From Chryseobacterium capnotolerans (GTDB lineage Bacteria > Bacteroidota > Bacteroidia > Flavobacteriales > Weeksellaceae), in assembly GCF_021278965.1 (NCBI RefSeq), contig NZ_CP065589.1, positions 4,097,001-4,161,000 of the forward strand: DNA of 64,000 nt. The letters are read 5' to 3'. The notes beneath the pieces are model-generated. The model was not told the DNA's origin. It saw only the letters and a list, made by a program, of their open reading frames with translations, and ran no database searches. Of this stretch, positions 31,920-39,268 are shown in pieces; the first letter of the stretch is position 1, and every line of letters starts with the position of its first letter. Both the position numbers and the translations under genes were made by a program.

Positions 31920-32092
31920 GGTCTCACAATGATTGTATTTGGAGGAATTTGTGTTGGCGGTTCTTCTCCAGTGTTAAAATTCACCATCTGATTGCCTCCG
32001 TTACCACCATTAATTGTTTTCATATCGTTAATTTTCATTATTTGTATTTTTTTCAACGATAATTTTTTTTCTTGTTTGATTATTTTCTTCAT
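31916..32092 (-). CDS. Candidate RiPP precursor with class I lanthipeptide-type leader, Cys-free core
   Basis: A 58-residue peptide (start at ATG 32092; an ATG 12 bases upstream is also possible). The leader has the Bacteroidota lanthipeptide pattern KKLSLKKIQIMKINDMKTI ending in NGGNGG. The following part has three Thr (NTGEE, PPTQ, PPNT), five Pro and no Ser or Cys, so it cannot form lanthionine rings by itself. Thr could be dehydrated to Dhb by the split LanB at the other end of the operon. The PP pairs and the C-terminal RP suit cleavage by the two prolyl oligopeptidases. It is the first gene of the operon and overlaps the next by four bases. Function is inferred from leader and context. 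Confidence 0.75.
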   Translation of the reverse strand: MKKIIKQEKKLSLKKIQIMKINDMKTINGGNGGNQMVNFNTGEEPPTQIPPNTIIVRP

Positions 32093-32299
32093 AAAATTAT
32101 ACATAAGATTTTAAATACAAATAAAAAGAATATTTTTCAATTTTACACTTAAAATGTACTATAGATTTATAAATCAAAATTATAAAAAACAAAACAAAGT
32201 AACTAAATATCAGTATCTTACATTCAAATATATTGATTTTTCAATGATAAGAGACATTAGTAAATAAAAATGTAAATTTGTTTTGTATTTACAAAAATA
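32093..32299. promoter_or_regulatory. Divergent control region between precursor operon and AraC-type regulator
   Basis: A 207-base AT-rich gap. On the plus strand TAAATTTG at 32273-32280 fits a TAnnTTTG -7 box 20 bases before the regulator ATG. On the minus strand TAATTTTG (about 32176-32183) fits the same pattern for the precursor operon. Between them is a perfect palindrome GATTTATAAATC at 32164-32175, part of ATAGATTTATAAAT, which recurs at 34101 and 34472. It is a candidate operator for the divergent regulator. Confidence 0.4.
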
Positions 32300-34054
32300 A
32301 TGAAATATATAGTCCTAATTATATTATTATTAACCAATAGTTTGGCAAGTGCTCAAAAAAACAAATTTAGTAATTTATATGAATTTACTTATCCGGAACT
32401 AAAGAATAAGTTCTATGATTATTATGACCAAAATAAAAATTCTGAGGCCAAACAAATAGCCAGATATTATCTACAAAAGGCTAAAAAAGAAAAAAACACT
32501 CTCGAAATAGCAGAAGGCTATGTCCTAATACATTTTTATGAAGATTTTCCAACAGCCATCAAATATCTTGATAGTTTAACGATCATCACAAAAAATATAA
32601 AAGGAAATTTATATCCTGCCAGAACCTATTTGAGCAAAGGAAATCTATATTATAAGCATGATAATTTAAAAGCGGCATTGGATAATTATATTTTAGGGCT
32701 TAAATACGCAAAAGAGCAGCACGACGAAAAGCAAACAGCCTATGCCAATATGAACATTGCTTATATCAATAGTTACATAGGTAAGAATAAAGAGGCAGCT
32801 AAAATATTCAGATATTATCTATACCATGGAGATAGTATCACAGATGATTATCAACACACTCAAATGCGCATAGCCCTTATAAGCTGCTATCTTGAGATTA
32901 ACAAATTAGACTCTGCTAATTTGTTAATTAAAGAAGGACAAAAGGCTATTCTATCAGGTAAAAATAAATATGACCCTAATCTATATTCTTATTTAGCTGG
33001 AACTTACGACCTTAAGTCAAAAGCTTACAATACAGCAATTACCAAACTTTCAAATGCTTATACTTATTTTACCAATAATAATGAAAACATCAATGCTAAT
33101 TCTGCCCTTTATAATTTAGGAAAGGCTTACCAGGGAATAAAAAATGAGGAAAAGGTTACAGAGACTTACATTAAACTAGATTCCAATGTACAAAAATTCA
33201 ATATTACGTTTCCTGAACTTCGTGAAGTCTATATATACCTTATAGATTATTATAAAGGAAAAAATAATCAGCAAAAGCAACTTTATTATATTGACCGCTT
33301 TCTAGCCGTTGATAAAAAACTCGATGAACAGGTTCAATATTTATCTACAGAATTGCCTAAAAAGTATGATACTCCAAATCTCCTACAGGAAAAAGAAAAT
33401 ATCATCGAGGAATTAAAATTTAGAAAAACAGTGCTTTATATTTCTATGGGCGCACTTCTATTGATACTTCTATTCATTATATATTTATACTATAAATCTA
33501 AGAAAAGAGAAAAAGAACAGAGAAAAATTGCACAAGATTTAATCAGTTTGGTTGAAAAGAAAAATATTGAGGAGAAAAAGACAGGTGAAAAACATGAAGT
33601 TGATGATATCGAAGTAAATGATATACTTATTCCTGAGCCTATTGGACAAGATGATAAAAATTCAAAAAGCATATCTGAAGAAGTTACTCAGTTTATATTA
33701 CAGGAATTGAGAATATTTGAATCCAAAGAACTCTTCTTAAAAAAGGGAATTACATTAGCCAACTTAGCAAAAAACATAAAAACCAATACTGCCTATTTAT
33801 CAGAAATAATCAATACTCATAAAGGAAAAAACTTCGCAAGTTACCTTAATGACCTGCGTATTGATTTTGCTTTAAACAGATTGGTAAATGATAAAAAATT
33901 CCGTTCCTACAAATTGTCTGTTATTGCTGAGGAGCTGGGATATAATAATGAGCAGGCATTTTCTTTAGCTTTTAAGAAAAAAACAGGCACTACACTCTCT
34001 ACATACATTAAAGAGATCGATAGTCTAAAAAATTCTCAAAAAACCCATAACTAA
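32300..34054 (+). CDS. Membrane-bound TPR / AraC-type transcriptional regulator
   Basis: This 584-residue protein has a signal peptide (ending LASAQ), about eight TPR-like helical repeats on the periplasmic side (residues ~25-350), a transmembrane helix near 375-397 (TVLYISMGALLLILLFIIYLYY), a cytoplasmic linker, and a C-terminal AraC helix-turn-helix domain (about 480-580: TLANLAKNIKTNTAYLSEII and SVIAEELGYNNEQAFSLAFKKKTG). This architecture, with a sensor on one side of the membrane and a DNA-binding domain on the other, is common in flavobacteria. It is divergent from the precursor operon and upstream of the C39 exporter cluster, so it may control both. The signal sensed is unknown. Confidence 0.9.
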   Translation: MKYIVLIILLLTNSLASAQKNKFSNLYEFTYPELKNKFYDYYDQNKNSEAKQIARYYLQKAKKEKNTLEIAEGYVLIHFYEDFPTAIKYLDSLTIITKNIKGNLYPARTYLSKGNLYYKHDNLKAALDNYILGLKYAKEQHDEKQTAYANMNIAYINSYIGKNKEAAKIFRYYLYHGDSITDDYQHTQMRIALISCYLEINKLDSANLLIKEGQKAILSGKNKYDPNLYSYLAGTYDLKSKAYNTAITKLSNAYTYFTNNNENINANSALYNLGKAYQGIKNEEKVTETYIKLDSNVQKFNITFPELREVYIYLIDYYKGKNNQQKQLYYIDRFLAVDKKLDEQVQYLSTELPKKYDTPNLLQEKENIIEELKFRKTVLYISMGALLLILLFIIYLYYKSKKREKEQRKIAQDLISLVEKKNIEEKKTGEKHEVDDIEVNDILIPEPIGQDDKNSKSISEEVTQFILQELRIFESKELFLKKGITLANLAKNIKTNTAYLSEIINTHKGKNFASYLNDLRIDFALNRLVNDKKFRSYKLSVIAEELGYNNEQAFSLAFKKKTGTTLSTYIKEIDSLKNSQKTHN

Positions 34055-34084
34055 CTAAAATACAACATATTGAAATACATATTT

Positions 34085-34377
34085 TTATAGATCTATAAGC
34101 ATAGATTTATAAATTTAAAATTCAAAAACTTTTTTAATAATTTGTACTGGTGTATGTTTGCTCCAGGTAAAAACACAAACTATAAAAGTTGACCAATACC
34201 TTCCCAAGCCAGGGATATATGGCCAACTAAACTAATACCATCTAAAATAGAATTAACAAGAGTTAGTGATCCTAATCCCACAGATGTGCTAAATAGGAAT
34301 GTAAACATTAACCATGAAAACTTTTACATAGCATCTGTGGGAAAATGGAATCAATAAAAAGCTTTTATTTGATATTT
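34085..34377 (+). repeat. Direct repeat, copy 1 (about 290 bp)
   Basis: Nearly identical to 34456-34739. Each copy starts with ATAGATTTATAAATTTAAAA-type sequence and has an internal inverted repeat (TCCCACAGATGTGCT at 34276-34290 and AGCATCTGTGGGA at 34330-34342). One frame of copy 1 is open for 54 codons (34193-34354) but has no start codon and is broken in copy 2, so it is not called a gene. The role is unknown; a mobile miniature element or a decayed gene duplicated in tandem would both fit. Confidence 0.8.
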
Positions 34378-34455
34378 TTCACAATTCTACGTATATATAA
34401 TATCAAATTAAAAAGCAATAAAATATTAAAAATCAAACACTTTTGTTTATTTCCT

Positions 34456-34739
34456 TTATAGCTCTATATGTATAGATTTATAAATTTAAAATCCAAAAGC
34501 TTTTTTAATAATTTGTACTGACATAAGTTTGCTCCAGGTAAAAACACAAAATATAAAAGCTACCTTCCCAAACTAGGGACATATGGCCAACTAAACTAAT
34601 ACCATTTAAAATAAAATTAACAAGAGTTAATTATTCTAATCCCACAGATGTGCTAAAATGAATGTAAACATTAACCATGAAAACTTTTACATAACATCTG
34701 TGGGAAAATGGAATTAATAACGACTTCTATTTGATATCT
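34456..34739 (+). repeat. Direct repeat, copy 2 (about 285 bp)
   Basis: Second copy, shifted by about 370 bases, with small indels relative to copy 1. The inverted repeat is kept (34640-34654 with 34693-34705) while the long open frame seen in copy 1 is lost, which suggests that structure or DNA sites and not a protein are what is shared. Copy 2 lies about 180 bases upstream of the VKOR gene and so may influence the exporter cluster. Confidence 0.8.
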
Positions 34740-34915
34740 TCATTTCAGGCTTATACTATACGTACCAGATAAAAATACTTTTTCGAGCTAAATCCTGTAA
34801 AATAAAATATTGAAATTCAAACTATACCTACCAATAGCACATTTTATCTCACTAATAAAAGAAAAATATTTTTGTTAATTTAAAACATCTGTGTATTTTA
34901 GATGAAAATATTAAT

Positions 34916-36423
34916 ATGATTTTTGATAAACTAATTAACTACTTAAAACTTGATAAACAGGAATTTATTTTCCAGTTTAATTCTCATCCCAATTATCCGT
35001 CAGCATTAGCTTTCAGTGATACATTAAACTTTTTGGGAGTAAAAAATGATGCCTACCAGCTTGATAAGGAATATTGGGATGAACTTCCGGAAGAATTCAT
35101 CGCTATTGTTGATAATGCATTTTCATTGGTAAAGAAATCAGGAAGCAATTATGCTGTCTATTCCGAAAAAGCAAAAACATTAGATAAGGAAGAACTATAT
35201 AAGAACTCTACTGACTTTGTTCTCCTCTTTGAAAAGACTGAAAATGCTGAAAATAAAACAGCTTTTAATTTCAAACCTGTATTATATGCCATTTTTGCAG
35301 TAATTCTTATCTATTCATTTGTATTCCAGGGATTGTTTGAAGCCATCTTTAATCTTCTTTCATTAGCAGGTGTTTATATTTCTCTGGAGATATTCAACCA
35401 AAAATTTGGAAATACGTCCACGGTTATAGGAAGTATTTGTGGAGCAGCTCCTGCTACCCAAACAGCTAACTCCTGTGATAGGATTATCAAACAAGATAAA
35501 ACCAGTATTTTAGGATTAAAGTTTTCTGACTTTTCACTGATTTACTTTACCGGGCTTGCTGTATTAGGCTTATTTTTACCAGCTACAGCTTATATCGTAA
35601 AAGGCTTCACTTTCGTATCTGTGCTGGCTATTGGTTATTCTTTATACATTCAGGCATTTGTTGAAAAAACATTTTGTAGAGTTTGTCTGTTAATTATCTC
35701 CATCCTGGTTGGGCAGTTAGTCATCAGCGCTTTCTTTTTCCAAAACCTTTCTTTTGGAATTGGGGCACTTTTACTAACGGTAATTTTATGGGCACTTATA
35801 TTTTCAGCAGTAATGTATTCTAATACCTTGCTTGAACAAAAGAAGAACTTCAAAAATCCAATGCTAAAAACCTTCGATTCAAAAGAAATTATGAACTTTT
35901 CAAAAGCCAGTTATTAGAAAAAGATAAAATAGAGTTTCAGGATACTGAGACATTTTCGGTGGGAAAAAAGGATGCAAGACTTCGTATTTCCATAATTTCC
36001 AATCCTTATTGTGGTTTCTGTAAAGATGGTCACAAACTGGCAGAAAGTCTTTTAAAAAAATATCCTGATGATGTTTCTTTACAAATGAGATTCAATTATA
36101 CTCCAGAAAGATCTAATGAAAAGTATAATGCATTGATCTCAGATCTAGCCTATATTTATAACAATAAAACGGAAAAAGAATTCCTGCACGCTGTAGAAGA
36201 GTGGTTTGAAACGAGAGATGAAAGCAAAGTCAATATTCTTTCCGGAGGAACTGTTACCTCAGAAAACCTGAATCCATTGATTCAAATGACTGTAGAAAAC
36301 AGCAATGCAGGCCTTAACTTCACTCCTATCCTTGTGATTAATGGATATCAATTCCCTGAAAAATATGACAGAGAAGACATCGTATTCTTTGTGGATGAAT
36401 TAATAGAAGACGAAGAAATTTAA
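34916..36423 (+). CDS. VKOR-thioredoxin disulfide-forming membrane protein, frameshifted
   Basis: Two frames (34916-35917 and up to 36423) make one protein of about 500 residues. Its N-terminal ~100 residues look like a C39-like domain without a catalytic Cys (HPNYPSALAFSDTLNFLGV). A VKOR membrane domain follows (conserved Cys in SICGAAPATQTANSCDRI; active CRVC at FCRVCLLII), then a thioredoxin domain with NPYCGFCKDGHKL. The frame breaks at the A4 run at 35838-35841; one added A gives KEELQKSNAKNLRFKRNY, leading into the thioredoxin part. VKOR-thioredoxin fusions make disulfides in exported proteins. Its place next to Cys-rich peptide genes suggests these are its clients. Confidence 0.85.
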
Positions 36424-36467
36424 TCATAGCAGGTGATTCAAAATTCACTATCTTAGGAAAAATAAAA

Positions 36468-36497
36468 GCGGTATCCGAAAAGCTATAAAAGAGTAGG
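36468..36497 (+). promoter_or_regulatory. Shared upstream element, copy A
   Basis: GCGGTATCCGAAAAGC followed by AAGAGTAGG, ending 20 bases before the peptide A start codon. The same bipartite motif is found before peptide B, the orphan peptide at 62629 and the tail-collar gene at 59339. The first half contains an imperfect inverted repeat around CGG-TA-TCCG. The function is unknown. Confidence 0.7.
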
Positions 36498-36517
36498 TAA
36501 ACCAAAAACTATTTATT

Positions 36518-36682
36518 ATGAAAAACCTAAAAAAACTTTCAAGAGAAGGCCTAAGAATCCTGAAAGGCGGTATTACTGAGGAATGTGCAAGAATTCAGTC
36601 TGAAGCAAGTTATTGCGAATCCAAAATCAACCCGCCTAAAGAGGGAGCAATAAATGCATGTAACAAATGGTGCTACTACTAG
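36518..36682 (+). CDS. GG-leader Cys-rich peptide A (bacteriocin-like)
   Basis: A 54-residue peptide: leader MKNLKKLSREGLRILKGG (18 residues), then a 36-residue core starting ITEECARI with four Cys (23, 33, 48, 52). The double-glycine end is a cleavage site for C39-peptidase ABC exporters, one of which is encoded directly downstream, and the even number of Cys suits disulfide formation by the VKOR-thioredoxin protein just upstream. The leader matches peptide B closely while the cores are unrelated. A bacteriocin, signal or other secreted peptide is possible; the activity is unknown. Confidence 0.8.
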   Translation: MKNLKKLSREGLRILKGGITEECARIQSEASYCESKINPPKEGAINACNKWCYY

Positions 36683-36719
36683 CCTACCATTTCATTGAAT
36701 TATAATATTGAATAAAGTA

Positions 36720-36748
36720 AAAATGTCGTCAGAATATGACGGCATTTT
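36720..36748 (+). terminator. Hairpin after peptide A, possible attenuator
   Basis: An 11-bp stem with one G-T pair (AAATGTCGTCA with TGACGGCATTT) followed by T-rich sequence, between peptide A and the exporter gene. It could let most transcripts end after the peptide, so that peptide is made in excess over transporter. Confidence 0.65.
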
Positions 36749-36764
36749 ATAATGATTATTAGTT

Positions 36765-38957
36765 TTGAAGAAATTTCCTTTTTATAAACAACCAGACACT
36801 AAAGACTGTGGACCCACATGTCTTAGAATTGTAAGTAAATATTACGGCAAAAGTATATCCCTGCAACAAATCCGGGCCCTTTCTGAAACTACTCGTGAAG
36901 GAAGCAGCCTTCTTGGTTTAAGTGATGCTGCTGAGAATCTGGGATTCCGGTCATTGGGAGTTCAGGTCGATTTCAAAACCCTTGTAGAGGAAGTTCCGCT
37001 TCCGTGTGTTGTACACTGGAATAAAAACCACTTCGTAGTTGTTTATAAGGTCGATAAAAATAATAAGATATATATTTCTGATCCCAGCTACGGGTTGATT
37101 ACCTACAATCAGGAGGAATTCATCAAAGCCTGGATCGGAGAAAATGCTAATGAAAACACTGAGGAAGGAATTGCCCTTATCCTGGAAACAACACCAGCAT
37201 TTTTTCAAACCGAATTTGATAATGAGGAAAGTAAAGCAAGTTTTTCTTTTCTTTCCAAATATCTTTTTAAATACAAATCGCTTGTTCTTCAACTTGCAGT
37301 AGGACTTCTTGCAGGAAGTTTACTATCCCTGGTATTCCCTTTTCTTACTCAGAGTATTGTAGATGTTGGGATACAGAATCAGGATATTAACTTCATCTAC
37401 CTGGTCCTGCTTGCTCAGATTATGTTATTCTTTGGCAGAATGGGTATTGAGACCATTCGAAGCTGGATTCTTCTCCATCTCTCTGCCAGAATCAATATTT
37501 CGATTATTTCCGATTTCTTTATCAAACTAATGAAGCTTCCTATCAGTTTCTTTGATACCAGAATGACCGGAGATATCATGCAAAGAATTAACGACCACCA
37601 TAGAATAGAACAGCTTCTAACAAGTTCTTCATTAAATACTCTGTTTTCCTTGGTCAATCTGATTATCTTCAGTATTGTCCTTCTATTATATGATTACAGG
37701 CTTTTCATTGTTTATCTTGTAGGGGCAGTTGCTTATATCGGATGGATTAGTTTTTTCCTGAAAAAGCGAAAAGAGTTGGATTACAAAAGATTTTCCCAGG
37801 TTTCTCAGGAACAGAGTAAAGTTATTGAGCTTATCAACGGAATGCAGGAAATTAAAATGCATAATGCTGAAAAGCAGAAAAGATGGGACTGGGAATTTCT
37901 CCAGGTAAAATTATTTAAAATCAGAATAAAATCATTGTCTTTGGAGCAATGGCAATCTGTAGGAGGAAACTTCATTAATCAGATGAAAGATATTTTGGTA
38001 AGCTTTCTGTCTGCAAAATTAGTATTAAGCGGAAACTTAACTTTAGGGATGATGCTTTCTGTACAATATATCATTGGACAGCTAAACAGCCCTCTTCTTC
38101 AGCTTATTGACTTTATTAAACAAACTCAGGATGCCAAAATTTCACTTGAAAGATTGGGTGAAATTCATGATAAAGAAGATGAAGAAAATAAGGACGAGCA
38201 ATATGCTATGGAAATTCCACAAAGGGATATAGAAGTTACGGATATGTCGTTCAGATACATCGGATCAGATGTTCCGGTTTTTGAAAATCTGAGTCTTACG
38301 ATTCCTTATCAAAAAACGACAGCCATTGTGGGAGCCAGCGGAAGTGGAAAAACTACCTTATTGAAGCTCCTGATGAAGTTTTATGAACCCGATCAGGGAG
38401 ATATCAAAATCGGAAATACAGCATTGAAAAACATTTCACCACGATTCTGGAGAGATCATTGCGGAGTAGTAATGCAGGAAGGCTATGTATTCAATGATAC
38501 CATTGCCAATAACATTGCTGTTGGTGAAGATCACATCGACAAAAAGAAACTAAGACGTGCTGTAGAAATAGCCAATATCAAAGAATTTGTGGAAGGTCTT
38601 CCATTAAGTTACAATACAAAGATCGGAAACGAAGGTGTTGGAGTCAGTGGCGGACAAAAGCAAAGACTTTTCATCGCAAGAGCTGTCTATAAATCTCCTG
38701 AATATATTTTGTTTGATGAAGCTACCTCCGCACTAGATGCCAATAATGAGAAGGTCATTATGGAAAATCTTGAACAATTCTTTAAAGGCAAAACAGCAGT
38801 CGTCATCGCCCACAGACTTTCTACCGTAAAACATGCTGATAAGATTATTGTATTGGACAGAGGAAAAGTAGTAGAAGAAGGCAGTCATGCTGAATTGGTA
38901 GACTTGCGCGGTGAGTATTACCGATTGGTGAGAAATCAGCTTGAATTAGGAAATTAA
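36765..38957 (+). CDS. C39-peptidase ABC exporter for GG-leader peptides
   Basis: This 730-residue transporter has the three parts of bacteriocin exporters: an N-terminal C39 peptidase (KQPDTKDCGPTCLRIV with catalytic Cys15, His in HWNKNHFVVVYK, Asp in ISDPSYG), a membrane domain (about 165-455) and an ABC domain (Walker A GASGSGKTT near 523, signature GVSGGQKQR near 625, Walker B ILFDEATSALD near 648, IAHRLST near 681). It cuts leaders after GG and exports the core. The start is a TTG at 36765; the nearest ATG is in another frame. It sits between two GG-leader peptide genes, its likely substrates. Confidence 0.93.
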   Translation: MKKFPFYKQPDTKDCGPTCLRIVSKYYGKSISLQQIRALSETTREGSSLLGLSDAAENLGFRSLGVQVDFKTLVEEVPLPCVVHWNKNHFVVVYKVDKNNKIYISDPSYGLITYNQEEFIKAWIGENANENTEEGIALILETTPAFFQTEFDNEESKASFSFLSKYLFKYKSLVLQLAVGLLAGSLLSLVFPFLTQSIVDVGIQNQDINFIYLVLLAQIMLFFGRMGIETIRSWILLHLSARINISIISDFFIKLMKLPISFFDTRMTGDIMQRINDHHRIEQLLTSSSLNTLFSLVNLIIFSIVLLLYDYRLFIVYLVGAVAYIGWISFFLKKRKELDYKRFSQVSQEQSKVIELINGMQEIKMHNAEKQKRWDWEFLQVKLFKIRIKSLSLEQWQSVGGNFINQMKDILVSFLSAKLVLSGNLTLGMMLSVQYIIGQLNSPLLQLIDFIKQTQDAKISLERLGEIHDKEDEENKDEQYAMEIPQRDIEVTDMSFRYIGSDVPVFENLSLTIPYQKTTAIVGASGSGKTTLLKLLMKFYEPDQGDIKIGNTALKNISPRFWRDHCGVVMQEGYVFNDTIANNIAVGEDHIDKKKLRRAVEIANIKEFVEGLPLSYNTKIGNEGVGVSGGQKQRLFIARAVYKSPEYILFDEATSALDANNEKVIMENLEQFFKGKTAVVIAHRLSTVKHADKIIVLDRGKVVEEGSHAELVDLRGEYYRLVRNQLELGN

Positions 38958-38977
38958 CCATAGAGAATCAATATATA

Positions 38978-39005
38978 GCGGAATCCGAAAAGCTTATAGA
39001 GTAGG
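38978..39005 (+). promoter_or_regulatory. Shared upstream element, copy B
   Basis: GCGGAATCCGAAAAGC then ATAGAGTAGG, ending 23 bases before peptide B. CGGAATCCG is an inverted repeat with a one-base centre. It matches copy C at 62654-62681 almost exactly. Confidence 0.75.
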
Positions 39006-39028
39006 AAATTATAAAACATCTATTAATT

Positions 39029-39223
39029 ATGAAAAATCTAAAAAAACTTTCAAGAAAAGATTTAGTTTTCGTCAGTGGAGGTGTAATAATTCCAGATGAC
39101 AATTGCTGTGGATCATGGTGCCTGGGCAGCTGGATGCCATGTCATATGCACCATATTGCATGTCCACCAGATGCAGATACTTCACCACCATCTTGGTATG
39201 ACGGGACTTGCCCACGTATTTAA
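39029..39223 (+). CDS. GG-leader Cys-rich peptide B (bacteriocin-like)
   Basis: A 64-residue peptide with leader MKNLKKLSRKDLVFVSGG and a 46-residue core with six Cys (26, 27, 31, 38, 45, 61), three His, four Trp and several Pro. The leader is close to that of peptide A, but the core is different and much longer, so the two products will not share a fold. It lies between the exporter and the HlyD gene. Six Cys could give three disulfides; a metal-binding role for the Cys/His cluster is also possible. Its activity is unknown. Confidence 0.8.
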   Translation: MKNLKKLSRKDLVFVSGGVIIPDDNCCGSWCLGSWMPCHMHHIACPPDADTSPPSWYDGTCPRI

Positions 39224-39229
39224 ACTATC

Positions 39230-39250
39230 TTCCCCCTGATATTGGGGGAA
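39230..39250 (+). terminator. Hairpin between peptide B and hlyD-like gene
   Basis: A 7-bp GC-rich stem (TTCCCCC with GGGGGAA) and T-containing tail right after the peptide B stop. It parallels the hairpin after peptide A and may reduce expression of the adaptor relative to the peptide. A TTG at 39242 falls in its loop, which argues against that alternative start. Confidence 0.6.
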
Positions 39251-39268
39251 ATTTTACCTCAGAAAACA

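Larger units (their letters stand above)
34055..34915. other. Non-coding 860-base gap with duplicated element
   Basis: Apart from the two direct repeats (34085-34377 and 34456-34739) the gap has no recognised gene or RNA. ATAGATTTATAAAT occurs at the start of each repeat. A further palindrome TATAGATCTATA is at 34086-34097. Promoter elements for the downstream gene are not clear. Confidence 0.45.

Noticed and set aside
34193..34354. A 54-codon open frame inside direct repeat copy 1 with a protein-like translation
   Set aside because: It lacks a start codon, is preceded by a stop, and is broken in copy 2; chance or decay is more likely than a gene.
39242..39268. A longer start for the HlyD-like protein from TTG 39242
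   Set aside because: The TTG lies in a hairpin directly after peptide B; ATG 39269 gives a normal start.
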